Shown: positions 54,093 to 64,000 of the stretch, one piece after another | How positions within the stretch are numbered: the stretch's first letter is position 1 | How the letters are laid out: each line of letters opens with the position of its first letter | Assembly (NCBI GenBank): GCA_002335605.1 | Contig: BEDY01000006.1 | Location: 124,001-188,000 of the forward strand | Direction: 5' to 3' | DNA from: Prillingera fragicola | Lineage: Eukaryota; Basidiomycota; Tremellomycetes; Trichosporonales; Trichosporonaceae | Length of the DNA: 64,000 bases | Notes under the pieces: model-generated | The model's input: the letters and a program-made list of their open reading frames with translations, nothing else | What the model was told of the DNA's origin: nothing | Databases searched by the model: none | Made by a program: the position numbers and the translations under genes

Positions 54093-55298
54093 ATGAGTTG
54101 GGAAGGGTAGTCAGTTGAAATGCATTGTTGGATCTCGAGTCGTGTGAGCGCTCTGACGAGCCGGTGATTGCAGCGACACCAGAGACACAAGTGAACTCTT
54201 GGCAAGACCCACGTACCGTACAACAAGTTACGCGCTCGGAGATGCATGCAAGAACCGGCCAGGACCGGTGCCGGTGAGTCACCACCGCGGCATCGCCAGT
54301 CCGCCTGTTACCCGCCGACGAGGACCCGACGTTCACGCGACAATAAGAACGCACAGAGAGCCAATCCTCCGGGCCGGTGGGCATGGTTTGTGCAAAAACG
54401 TCCGAGAGTTGGGGATTGCCGGTAGATCGGCGCTTGCTTGTACTGAATGATCGACAGCATGTGTGCAAACCCATGCTTGCATGCGTGCTGTTCCCAACTC
54501 TTGCAGAGCCGGCGTTCCCAACCTGTGCTTTGCTTATCAGATCTGCGTCGGCTGTGCTGCTGCGTAGTCTACTATGCGATCTAGTTGTTGACCTTTAAAA
54601 CGTGATTATATGACATGACGTCGGTTTTCAAAACAATTTGGCCAAAATTCCCAACTTTGGGTGGCAAGTTGGGGATAGCCTCCATGCCTCCCCAATCGCC
54701 AGTCCCAAGTTGGGGATGCATGCATAGAAAGTGCAGCTTTTTGTTTGCTGTGACCAGTCCTAGGATGCATTGCATGTACAGAATGTGTAGAACAGAACAA
54801 TCAACTATGCCAATATCCTAGGATGGATGATGTGAGACGGGCAAGACAGCGCGCGCTGCGGCAACATCTCAGGCACGGGAGGGTTTGGGTGCAAGATGGG
54901 CGGGCCGGGCCCGGTCCGTTGGCGGCAGCAGCGGGGCGGGTGGGCCGGCGGAGCTGTTCTCTTGCATGCAGCAGCTCCTTATTTGCTTGTGAATGTGCTG
55001 TAGTGTCCTCTACATCTCCCCCGCTCTTGCTGATTGCTTAACTGCACTCTTCCTCCACGACATTGCCCTTTGATTTCGAGTGACATTTCTGTCAGTGACG
55101 ACAGCACGAGAAACCCGACCCTTGTGCCTCGTTGACGCTAGTAGATCAAAAACACGTGAGCCGGCGGCCCAGCATCGAACAGACTGGCCCATCCACATCA
55201 ACGTCGTTGCTTTTCTCTTCTTCTTCGCGCCATCAATCACATCGCCCACACCTTCTCTATCCCACTCCTCTTCACCCTAAACCCCACCCGCATACACC
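54093..55298. other. OXP1-GUT2 intergenic region
   Basis: 1.2 kb without a supported gene. AAGTTGGGGAT occurs twice in 54660-54720 around a short inverted segment. GC-rich GGGCGGGCC stretches lie at 54895-54945. The last 250 bases are CT-rich (TTCTCTTCTTCTTCG), as expected of the GUT2 leader. Confidence 0.4.
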
Positions 55299-57844
55299 AT
55301 GTTCCGCGCGCTCCCTTCAAGGCGCGCGCTGCTGGCAACCGCGACGGCCACAACCGCGGTGGCAAGCTACATGCTCCTCCGCGGCGAGACGCAGCTCGAC
55401 AGCTCTGTCCCAGTCACTAAGCGCCGTCCCGGTCCCCTCTGGGCGCCCATGACCCGTGCCCAGATGCTCGACCAGCTCCGCTCAAGCGGCATCTTCATCA
55501 AGCGCACCCCTCACGGCGGCCCCGAGCCAAAGGAGGTTCCCAAGAACTTTGCTGTTGCCGAGGACGCCGATGTCTTTGACCTGCTCATTGTCGGCGGCGG
55601 TGCGACCGGTGCTGGCACCGCCCTTGACGCTGCCAGTCGTGGTCTCAAGGTCGCGTGTGTTGAGCGCGACGACTTTGGATCAGGCACGTCGTCAAAGTCG
55701 ACCAAGCTCGTCCACGGCGGTGTCCGTTACTTGCAAAAGGCAGTTATGGAGCTCGACTACGAGCAGTACAAGCTCGTCAAGGAGGCGCTGCGTGAGCGCA
55801 AGGTCTTCCTCGAGACGGCTCCCCACCTCTCCAACATGCTCCCTATTCTGCTCCCCATCTACACCTGGTGGCAGCTGCCTTACTACTACGCTGGCTGCAA
55901 GATGTACGACCTTCTCGCCGGAAAGGAGAACATGGAGTCGGCATACTGGATGGGCAAGGGCAAGTCCCTCGAGGCTTTCCCCATGCTCAAGGACGAGGGC
56001 CTCGTCGGCGGTGTCGTCTACTATGACGGCCAGCACAACGACTCGCGCATGAACATCTCGCTCGTTGCTACCGCCGTTCAGCACGGTGCTATTGTTGCCA
56101 ACCAGTGCGAGGTCACTGCCCTTCACAAGAAGGCTGACCCCCGCTACAACGGCGAGCCCAGGATTCACTCGGCCACCCTCAAGGACAGGCTTACTGGTGA
56201 GTGGCGGTTGCACGTGCTTGGGCAGGTAGAGCTCCGTGCACAGGGTAGTACACAGTCGATCCGTCCAGGAAGCATGTCAATAATGGACATGACTCCATGG
56301 GCAGCGATCACGTCAGCTCTCTTTTGGCTCCACATAGCTCCTGCACACGCTGCCTCGCATTCCCAGTGACACAACTAACCGCACAGGCGAGGAGATCACT
56401 GTTCGCTGCCGCGGTGTCATCAACGCCACCGGCCCCTTCTCTGACGGCGTCCGCCAGCTCGACGACCCCACCGTGGCCAACATTGTCGCCCCCTCTTCGG
56501 GCGTGCACATCACCCTTCCCAACTACTACGGCCCCAAGACCATGGGTCTTCTCGACCCCGCCACCTCGGACGGCCGCGTCATTTTCTTCCTTCCCTGGCA
56601 GGGCAACGTCATTGCCGGAACGACCGACTCGCCTACCACCGTCTCGCAGAACCCCATCCCCAAGGAGGAGGAGATTCAGTGGATTCTCGACGAGGTCCGC
56701 AACTACCTCTCGCCTGACGTCAAGGTTCGTCGCGGTGACGTCCTGTCCGCCTGGAGCGGTATCCGTCCCCTCGTTCGTGACCCCGGAGCCAAGAACACCG
56801 AGTCGCTTGTCCGCAACCACATGATCAACGTCAGTCCCCATGGACTGTTGACTATTGCTGGTGGAAAGTGGACTACCTAGTGAGTAACGCGGCGAGGTCA
56901 GATATCAGCACGGCTAACGTCGCAGCCGTGCCATGGCTGAGGAGACGGTCGACGAGGCGATCAAGGTCTTTGGCCTCGAACCCAACGGCCCCTCACAGAC
57001 TGCCCACATCAAGCTCATTGGTGGCCACGCCTGGTCCAAGACCATGTACATCAAGCTTATCCAGCAGTTTGGTCTCGAGACCGAGGTCGCCAAGCACCTG
57101 TCCGAGTCGTACGGTGACCGCGCATGGACTGTTGCTTCGATGGAGGCACCCACTGGCCTTTCGTGGCCCATCCACGGTACCCGCCTGTCGTCGCTCTACC
57201 CTTACATTGAGGGTGAGGCTCGCTACGCTGTCCGCCACGAGTTTGCCGTCAAGGCCACCGACTTTATTGCTCGCCGCACCCGTCTCTCGTTCCTCAACGT
57301 CCAGGTGACGCTGGAGGCTCTCCCGCGCATCATTGACATTATGGGCGAGGAGCTTGGCTGGGACACTGGCCGCAAGGAGAAGGAGTTTGACGACGCGTTC
57401 GAGTTCCTCAAGTCGATGGGTATGCCCAGCACCACCAAGCTGTCGCTGGCAGACATTCGCAAGCGTCGCGGCAACACTGCCGTCTTTGGCCTCACCGCCA
57501 AGGACGAGGCTGCGATCTACGCCCGTTCGGCGTTCTCGCCCAAGGAGCTTACGCGCCTCAAGAACCAGTTTGAGACTCTGGACTTTGACAACGATGGCGC
57601 CATTACCCGTGCCGACCTGACCCGCGCCATGACTGCCATGGGCTACAACGCGTCCGACACGGCTGCAGGCCAGATTCTCGCCGAGGTCGACTTTGCCCGC
57701 AAGGGTGAAATCCAGTTTGAGGACTTCCTCGACATTGCTGCCGGCCTCAAGGAGCTGCAGCTCGAGAACGCTTTCACCCACATTGCCAAGCTCGACGAGA
57801 ACGTCAGCAACCGCAACGTCACCCGCAGTGGTGGTGGCGTTTAA
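55299..57844 (+). CDS. GUT2: Mitochondrial FAD glycerol-3-phosphate dehydrogenase with EF-hands
   Basis: Three exons: 55299-56196, 56387-56879, 56926-57844, giving 769 residues. MFRALPSRRALLATATATTA is a presequence and YMLLRG a likely inner-membrane anchor. The dinucleotide motif GGGATGAG starts at residue 99, and SKSTKLVHGGVRYLQKA is the family signature. The enzyme oxidises glycerol-3-phosphate to dihydroxyacetone phosphate on the outer face of the inner membrane and passes electrons to ubiquinone. The C-terminal domain has an EF-hand at 683-694 (DFDNDGAITRAD) and a degenerate second one (DFARKGEIQFED). This is as in animal GPD2 but longer than budding yeast Gut2, so calcium control is plausible. 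The first intron is 190 nt, long for this window. Confidence 0.95.
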
Positions 57845-59864
57845 GCGTCTGTAGGAAGAAAGGGGTTGTGTCGAGCTCGTCTGTTCAACCACTTCACAAC
57901 CCCAACAGTACCCATACCATGACCTCGGTGATACAGAGTGTAGTTGGGCCCTTTATGTTTTTGCCGGCGTCGCGTGGCTCGTCTACGTGGTGTCTGGCTG
58001 TGTATGCATGCGATAGAGAACCGAACGGACGCGCCGTGCGCGTGCCAGTGGTCTGGACAGGTAGAGGGAACAGGATGCCGTGTGCAGTCACGGTCAAACT
58101 GCTGCGCGCGAATCACGACGCGTCTCGCGAGCTTGCAGCTTCAAGCTCGATCACAAAGTTTCCGTCAAGAACAAGCTTCACTTGTTGTGCATCTGAAACG
58201 CAACCACAACAGCGCCGCCAACCTTACGAAAAGCACGGCAACCTTACGATTCCCAGTAGACGCAGAACGAAGGAAAGGAAGTGCGTAAGGCTTCCGTAAT
58301 GCTTTGGAACCTGGACAAACACACAGCCTTGATTTACGAGTCATCTGAAACGAGAACGCGTGTCTCGTAAAACTCTATAGTAAACGTTGAACGGTTACGT
58401 TGCTTTGTATCTGTTCCGTTCGTAGTTACTGTTCTGATCGTGTTTGTCGTGATCCTGTTGCGTTCTAAACCTTTCGTACGCGGCCTTCTTGCTATGCAAC
58501 GCCAGGCTGGGAATGGTGTCCTCGAGTATTAAACCCCACCTACTTCGAGCATGGGGCTGGTTGTCACCCGTACCTAGGACAGGTTCGGCCGCTATTAACC
58601 CGGTAGTTGGCCAGCGGACAATCCTGACGATCTGGTAACTGAACTGACCAGTTGACACAACGCCGCGAAAGACACTACTCCGCTAGCCTGCCTGGCTCGG
58701 AGCTCGGGTGGACACTAACCATTCTAAGGATAGCTTGGGCTTTGTTTGCTGGAATGGCGTTTGACGACGTGCTTATTGCGGTCTCAGCCACACCTTGCGC
58801 GTTTGGGCTAAGTTAGCGGGCTCGGTAGCGATTCCAGCGGAGAGGTGGATGCTTAATGTGGACTAGGGACTGCACCAACGGATATGCTTGCACTACTTTG
58901 AACGTCCTGATCAGAGACACGCACTTGCGCGTCGCAACCCCGCAACAGGCATCGATGCACACTCTGACAGCCATCTGCTGACACTCTCATAGAAGCAGCC
59001 AAGCACTTCTTGACAGCTCCGCCGGAGTAAGGAAGATAGCACAAGCCACTCACCTCTTCGTTTCCCGATTCCCAGATGCTGGCCCCATCGCCAAACCGTC
59101 GCACTACATTGCGTACATGTCAACGGAGAAGACCCTGCCTCTCGTTGACAGATAGCAATACGGCAGCCTACCCTACGCTACCCTGTAGTTTGTACGGCAG
59201 CCAGGTCCTTTGCGAAACGCGACGCCAAGGCTGGATACAGCACCGCCAGCTTGTGGTGTATCGCGAGTCGCAGTCCAGGGAAGCACCGTCGGACAGCAGA
59301 GCATTACCCCGATCATCTATAATGTACCTGCAGCAAGAGGAATGCTGGGATACCAGTGGAGTACGTGCTCCAGCAAACTCCTGTACCGGTACTCAGGAGT
59401 CTCAGTGTAAATGACTTGAGTCCGCGGGTGCGGGGTGCGTTTCCGCGAAGCCGATCACTCTCGGTATATGGTGTACGCACTGGTTCGTGTAGATCCCGTA
59501 CCGCTGTCGATCCGTTGCTCGGGACTGGGAGGCACTTCATCGTCGGTCCGAAGAGAGAGAGAAGTACGTACTGTAGCTACAGTAGCAACGCGCCGTGTAC
59601 CTGGCCGCAGAGCGTTCCATATCGTCACGCATCGTGGCTGGTAGAAACGGCGTTCGAGTGGCCGCCAGTTTCCAAACTTTTTTGTGTGTGGCAGAGCCAG
59701 AGAGATTTATCGAGGTAGTTGCGACTGGTCATGTGTCACAGCTGGCTGCGGCTGAAGACACGTCTACAGAGACGTCCACGTTAGCTGCCAATGCCAACTT
59801 CCTCCTTCGTCCTCGTTGTGCTTCGTCAGAGTAGCATAACAGTACCTACAGATGTACAGACAGA
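57845..59864. other. 2 kb gene-poor region right of GUT2
   Basis: No supported gene. Short random ORFs only; the part around 58200-58450 is richer in A and T. It lies 3' of both flanking genes and may contain decayed DNA, but I see no repeat ends or transposase motif. Confidence 0.4.
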
Positions 59865-61433
59865 TCATCTTCCCTCGGGCACCACGGTCCACTCCTCCTG
59901 TCCCCGATCACGCTCGACCGTCTCGAGCCTCCATGCCTCCTCCCCAAGCGACTCCTTGTACTCTTCGTGGGTAGCCCACACCATGTTGGCGTAGATGGTC
60001 TCGAGAGTCTCGCGTAAGCCCGTTTGGGTACGCGGGTCAGTTTGGAGCTTGCGCAACCATTCGGCGTGCAACGCTGCTTTGGTCTCGGAGAGACGTTCAG
60101 CAACGGTGAGGGGCGGTGTTGGGCTGTGTCTTGTTTCCCCGTCAAAGGTGTAGCTATCACCAGTTTCGGCGCTGAGCTCAGCATCCTCCACCGCTGCTGC
60201 GTTGCCTCCCATTGCGTGCGGCTGAGGTACGTGTTGAAATGGTACAGGCGCCTGAGCAGGAGACGCCGCCGGTGACAAGTAGGCAGCAACTGGGTACCCA
60301 CCCGGACTGTGCACAGGCGAAGCCAAAGGCGAGTTCGAAGACGGCCCGCCCTGTGACGTGACAGACCCCGGAGAAGCCGACCCAGCCACCTCGCCGAGAT
60401 AGGTCTGTGCACCAGGCCCAACCGCCATATTGCCAAACCCCGCGGCACCAACATCGGATGCCGCCCCATCGTCATCGTCGCTATCCCCGTCGCTGTCTGG
60501 GTCCAAGCCCAGCATCTCTCGCGGCATCGTGTGGAGGCCGACCAGCGTGATCAGGATGTCTTCTGATGGGTTGTCGATGAGTAGCAGTGCCATGGCTACG
60601 CTTCTCAATAAGCTGCGTGTTCTGCCGCCTCCTCCGCCAGCGCGTTGCGGGCCTAACTCATCTTTGTCCGACGGCGTAAAGCAGAGAACAAAGCTGCGCA
60701 GCGTGCTCGGGAGCTTGGGCAGGCGGAACGTTACATGCCGTGGGCTCGGGGGAACTCCTCGGCGGCTGTATCCACATGCCTCGCCGTGAACATGAGCGAC
60801 GCGCGGGGTCGAGCAGTATCCTGATGGATACGCAAGGTTGAGCACCACACGACGCACACCTTTATGCACACAAGGCAGGGCCGCGCAGAGTGGAGAGAAG
60901 ATGACGAATCGCCGTGCTCGCATGGTCGTGCCTTCTGTCAACTTGTCGGCATACCGCCGAATCCGCTGGGTATGCAGGTGATCCAACGAGCCCGAGATCC
61001 GTCGCAGCTCCTCGAACGGCAACACCCCCACCATGTCAATCGTCTTGACGTGAGGGAAGAAACCTGCCAGCGGCGGGGGAATGGGTTCCGTTCCCCAGAA
61101 ATCAGTGTTGCGCCAGCTCCGGTCGTGCCACTCCATGAGCGCTGGGATACGGCCAGAGGGGGTGGTGATGTGTAGAGTCTCGGCATCAGTCGGCCAGTCT
61201 CCATCATCGTGGGCTTGGTGGAGCACCATGTGCGAGGCAAACACTGCGTCCACGCGATTCCGGAAGGTGCGGCTGAGCTGGCGCAGTAGCAGTAGGCGGG
61301 AGCGACTCGTAGCCGCATAGGAAAATATCATGTCCATAATGTGAGGGTAGAGAGTATGATCGATGGTTAGGTGGGGGGCCGGTGCTGCGGTCATGCTACA
61401 ACCCAGGATGGGTGAACCGCTGCGGCTTGGCAT
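59865..61433 (-). CDS. F-box-like protein of a lineage-expanded family
   Basis: An unspliced frame of 522 residues. Near the N-terminus, TIDHTLYPHIMDMIFSYA, followed by LLLLRQLSRTFRNRVDAVFA and SHMVL, resembles an F-box (helices with the conserved LRxxSRxFR turn). In SCF ligases this would bind Skp1. It is followed by beta-strand segments that could be a diverged LRR-like fold (RRVVLNLAYPSG, HVTFRLPKLPSTLRSFVLCF). A disordered acidic stretch (DPDSDGDSDDDDG) and a C-terminal helical part come last. Proteins of this style are numerous in Trichosporonales genomes. The in-frame ATG at 61394 (MTAAPAPHLT) is an equally good start. The target is unknown. Confidence 0.7.
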   Translation of the reverse strand: MPSRSGSPILGCSMTAAPAPHLTIDHTLYPHIMDMIFSYAATSRSRLLLLRQLSRTFRNRVDAVFASHMVLHQAHDDGDWPTDAETLHITTPSGRIPALMEWHDRSWRNTDFWGTEPIPPPLAGFFPHVKTIDMVGVLPFEELRRISGSLDHLHTQRIRRYADKLTEGTTMRARRFVIFSPLCAALPCVHKGVRRVVLNLAYPSGYCSTPRVAHVHGEACGYSRRGVPPSPRHVTFRLPKLPSTLRSFVLCFTPSDKDELGPQRAGGGGGRTRSLLRSVAMALLLIDNPSEDILITLVGLHTMPREMLGLDPDSDGDSDDDDGAASDVGAAGFGNMAVGPGAQTYLGEVAGSASPGSVTSQGGPSSNSPLASPVHSPGGYPVAAYLSPAASPAQAPVPFQHVPQPHAMGGNAAAVEDAELSAETGDSYTFDGETRHSPTPPLTVAERLSETKAALHAEWLRKLQTDPRTQTGLRETLETIYANMVWATHEEYKESLGEEAWRLETVERDRGQEEWTVVPEGR

Positions 61434-63741
61434 CTTGTTGTGGAGCTGTGAAGCGTTGGAGCAAGCAGACAGTGGACTGTTATGCTACGACCTCCAAGGA
61501 TATTCAAGCTGTGTACCGAAGTGGTCGGGTAAACAGTAAATGTCGTTGATGCACAAGTCCCAGGGTGCAAGGAAGACAAGTAGCCGGTGTGATGCCGGAC
61601 CTCTCTACAGGCGTCCAGAGAACTCGAGATCAGTACCTGTTAATGCGTATTGGCGTCCCATCCTCCGAGTGAGGTTGTGATTAGAAGGCCGTTCTCGTGA
61701 TTAGACTCGTGGAGGAGTATTGGACTGTGAGATGTTGTGGATGGAGAACGTCAATCGGAGCATTGAACCAACCACCCGATCCTCGGTGGAGGTCGTGCCT
61801 TATACACATGGTGATGATCAAAGGTCAGTAGTGGTTTCTGCGGTCATGGCCGCTTCGTCCATGAACATTGAGGCTACAAGCGAAGCTCCATGCTGAAGGG
61901 AGCGCCAGCTTATGAAGCTGCGGATGCGGACAGAGCCTTGATGCCAACACCTTCGGAGGAGTTGGAAGCTTGGCCAGACCTCGCTACAGCATTAGCACTC
62001 CTACCGAGCATAATTCAAGTTGAAGACACCGATCCTGACTGTTTGCGACGCTGTGGTGCGTCGTCTCCTGCAGCCCTACATCTGTGATATTCCCAGCTGT
62101 GCGACGCTCCTTCTACGACGTGTGTACGACGTTTTAAACTCTTAAAGCTATATTACTTTTTGGGAACGAGACGTCGGCATCCTCTCAACCCTGCCAACCT
62201 ACCGACAGGCATTCAGTGCACGACTCTACGTGCACGGAAGCGTCTGGTGCCCAGTGCCTCGCGCTTCCTCATTCACTGATGTGTCTGATTTCCACGAGTA
62301 CTCGAAATCAGGAAACCGACAAAGGACTGGCATTAAGGAGTGGTAGATCCGAAGCACCCTCTAGGTTCCCGTTAAGCTCACGAGGGAAGTCGTACACCGA
62401 TGTATGGTGGTTATGCGCCACATTGTGCCTCCTGTCCTGGCAGGTCAACCCTGCACCGCACATGGGTTGAAAACGCTGCTGTAAAGCAGCTCGACCTCGG
62501 AGTGCTTTTGCGAGTTCACTGGCGCGATTCAACAAGCCGCCTGCGTAAACTGTATTTGCACGGATAAGCGATTTGTTCTCATAATCAGTCACGCTGCCCC
62601 GCACTTGCGATGTCGTTAACGGGGCAGGCTATTGAATCCTAATTACACACCAGGTCTCTTGCATGGGAATCTGGCCCCAGCTGCAGATCTCTCGCAGGGT
62701 TATCATACTCGCACCAAGGTTCAAACGCCGCGGCACACTTTTCTTATGACTACCATAAGCCCACCGCGCGCCGTGAAAAACGCCACGCTGGCGTCTCCGC
62801 GGGTGCTAGTCTCTGCGGATCTGCGTGCAGCGCGTCGCGTGTGCAGTCCTGAGTGCGTGGCACGCTGGGACAGAACGCAAAGTACAGAAAACATCTACTG
62901 CCGAACGCCGCATCCAACGGCCCGTGCCAGGATGGCGTGGACCACACAACGGACAGCGAGCTAGGACACCCGTGCCTCTGCCCCCAGCATGCTCGGCAAT
63001 GGGGTGGCCGGAACAAGGGTCACTAGCAGGGATTTTTCAGAGTGGTGCTGCAGTGGGGAGGGCACGAACGACCGTGTGCCTGTGCCTGCGGATTCCAGCA
63101 AGCAAGCACACGCACTCTGTGTACGCATGGCCGGAACAGCAGATGCCAGGATGTGTAGGGATAGGGCTGCTGGCCACTGGGGAGCACGACGACAAGTCAG
63201 CGAGGAGAAAAGGAGAAAATAAAGGCAGTTAAGGGTTAGTGAGGGAAGAAGGCTGGGTGGGGGTAAACTGTCCCCACTCGAGGTCATGCCCGAGTGGAAC
63301 GTGTGATCGCATGGATGGTGTGTGAACATCGTGGGAAGATGTGCGTTGTGTGGCGTTGTGGAGCAAGTTCAATGTGACGAGCTGAGGAGGTAACGGGGAT
63401 CTTGCCAGCAAACTAGCACACGCTCTGTAGGATGAGGAGCAGAGGAGAAAGAGTGGATGATTCCAGTACAGTGCTCTTGTCCCTTAACTGTACGTACACG
63501 GTGACTGACTGTCTCACTGCTTGATTGCTTGTTTTCCCGTAACTGACCCAAGAATTGCAGCTGCTGCTCGAGTCATCATGCATGCACTACCGTAGACTGG
63601 GGCTAGGACGGGCATCAGCATAGCCAGCACCCAGCCCGTTTGCGACTCAATCGCACGAATGCTCTAGTGGTAATACATATGCAAAAATATGTTTATGATT
63701 GTACAGATATATCGTGTGTAGATACGAGTAGTAAGATGAGT
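61434..63741. other. 2.3 kb gene-poor region near the right end
   Basis: No supported gene. A 65-codon frame at 61890-62087 has an acidic, plausible composition but no start context or family. Two minus-strand genes flank it, so its left part should hold the promoter of the F-box-like gene. Confidence 0.4.
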
Positions 63742-64000
63742 TTAAACAACAATAGGCTGCTGCACAGGCGCAATAATAGTGTCGCGCTTGTTCACGTACG
63801 GCCGTGTCGCGTGTGTAAGGCCCGATACGTGGCTCAGCTGCCCGTGGTGGTGGCCGTGGCCCTCGCTTGAGTCGGTCAGGAGAGAGCCAAAGCTGTCGCG
63901 CTGGCGCGAAGAAGCAATGCGCGCCTGCTCGCCGGCAGGCGAGGTCTCAGAGGTGGGGGTAGCCAGAGACGCAAGAGTGGCAAGCGAGGTCGAGGTGGCC
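63742..64000 (-). CDS. C-terminal 85 residues of an unidentified protein
   Basis: On the minus strand an open frame enters from the right edge and ends at TAA (63744-63742). It reads ...SLATLASLATPTSETSPAGE, then SSRQRDSFGSLLTDSSEGHG and a His run, and ends RPYVNKRDTIIAPVQQPIVV. C-ending codons and the long stop-free frame support coding. The Ser/Thr-rich, low-complexity composition suggests a disordered tail; no domain is visible, so the family cannot be named. Confidence 0.6.
   Translation of the reverse strand, partial: ATSTSLATLASLATPTSETSPAGEQARIASSRQRDSFGSLLTDSSEGHGHHHGQLSHVSGLTHATRPYVNKRDTIIAPVQQPIVV

Noticed and set aside
1..64000. CRISPR arrays, operons, plasmid or phage features, rRNA
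   Set aside because: Nothing of the kind is visible; introns, CAAX protein, proteasome and GINS genes show nuclear eukaryotic DNA.

Overview
The window is nuclear DNA of a basidiomycete yeast or fungus, most likely a tremellomycete and perhaps Trichosporonales (an inference from protein style, no search was run). The evidence is spliced genes with short GT-AG introns and CTGAC/CTAAC branch sites only a few bases before the acceptor, C-ending codons, an intron-containing tRNA-Phe, a Cap64-like SGNH protein, and an F-box-like protein of the kind expanded in Trichosporonales. No operons, CRISPR arrays or intact transposons are visible.

Layout. 1-207 is the 5' end of a His-rich protein leaving the window on the minus strand. 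A gene-free stretch of about 7 kb leads to RAC1 (7246-8189). 8190-13137 is gene-poor and holds short tandem repeats. Then comes a dense core: tRNA-Phe, PSF2 (GINS), PRE1 (proteasome beta4, minus), GEA/GBF1 Arf-GEF, GLY1 threonine aldolase, a Cap64-like SGNH membrane protein, and an RBM25-type splicing factor. 29-33 kb carries an orphan coiled-coil protein with a HEPN-like motif and a small membrane protein. A 54-base G-rich tract lies downstream of a PUF4/MPT5-type Pumilio gene (minus). SLD5 (a second GINS subunit), RPS29 (minus), an unrecognised small gene (minus), a SET-domain/TAD3 fusion, the NADH/NAD kinase POS5 (minus), SEC2 Rab-GEF (minus), OXP1 5-oxoprolinase and GUT2 mitochondrial glycerol-3-phosphate dehydrogenase follow. 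The right end is gene-poor, with an F-box-like gene and the 3' end of a protein entering from the right.

The genes are ordinary housekeeping functions, not one pathway: replication (PSF2, SLD5), proteolysis (PRE1), secretion and polarity (RAC1, GEA, SEC2), RNA processing and translation (RBM25, PUF4, RPS29, TAD3, tRNA-Phe) and mitochondrial redox (POS5, GUT2, GLY1).

The best leads are: one continuous coding exon joining a SET methyltransferase to the Tad3 tRNA deaminase subunit; an RPS29 start codon split by an intron so that the unspliced RNA reads AUG-UGA; a motif close to GAAATTTGGTTCCG repeated in the promoters of several housekeeping genes; an orphan protein with an RNxxxH motif; and introns of only 34-39 nt.
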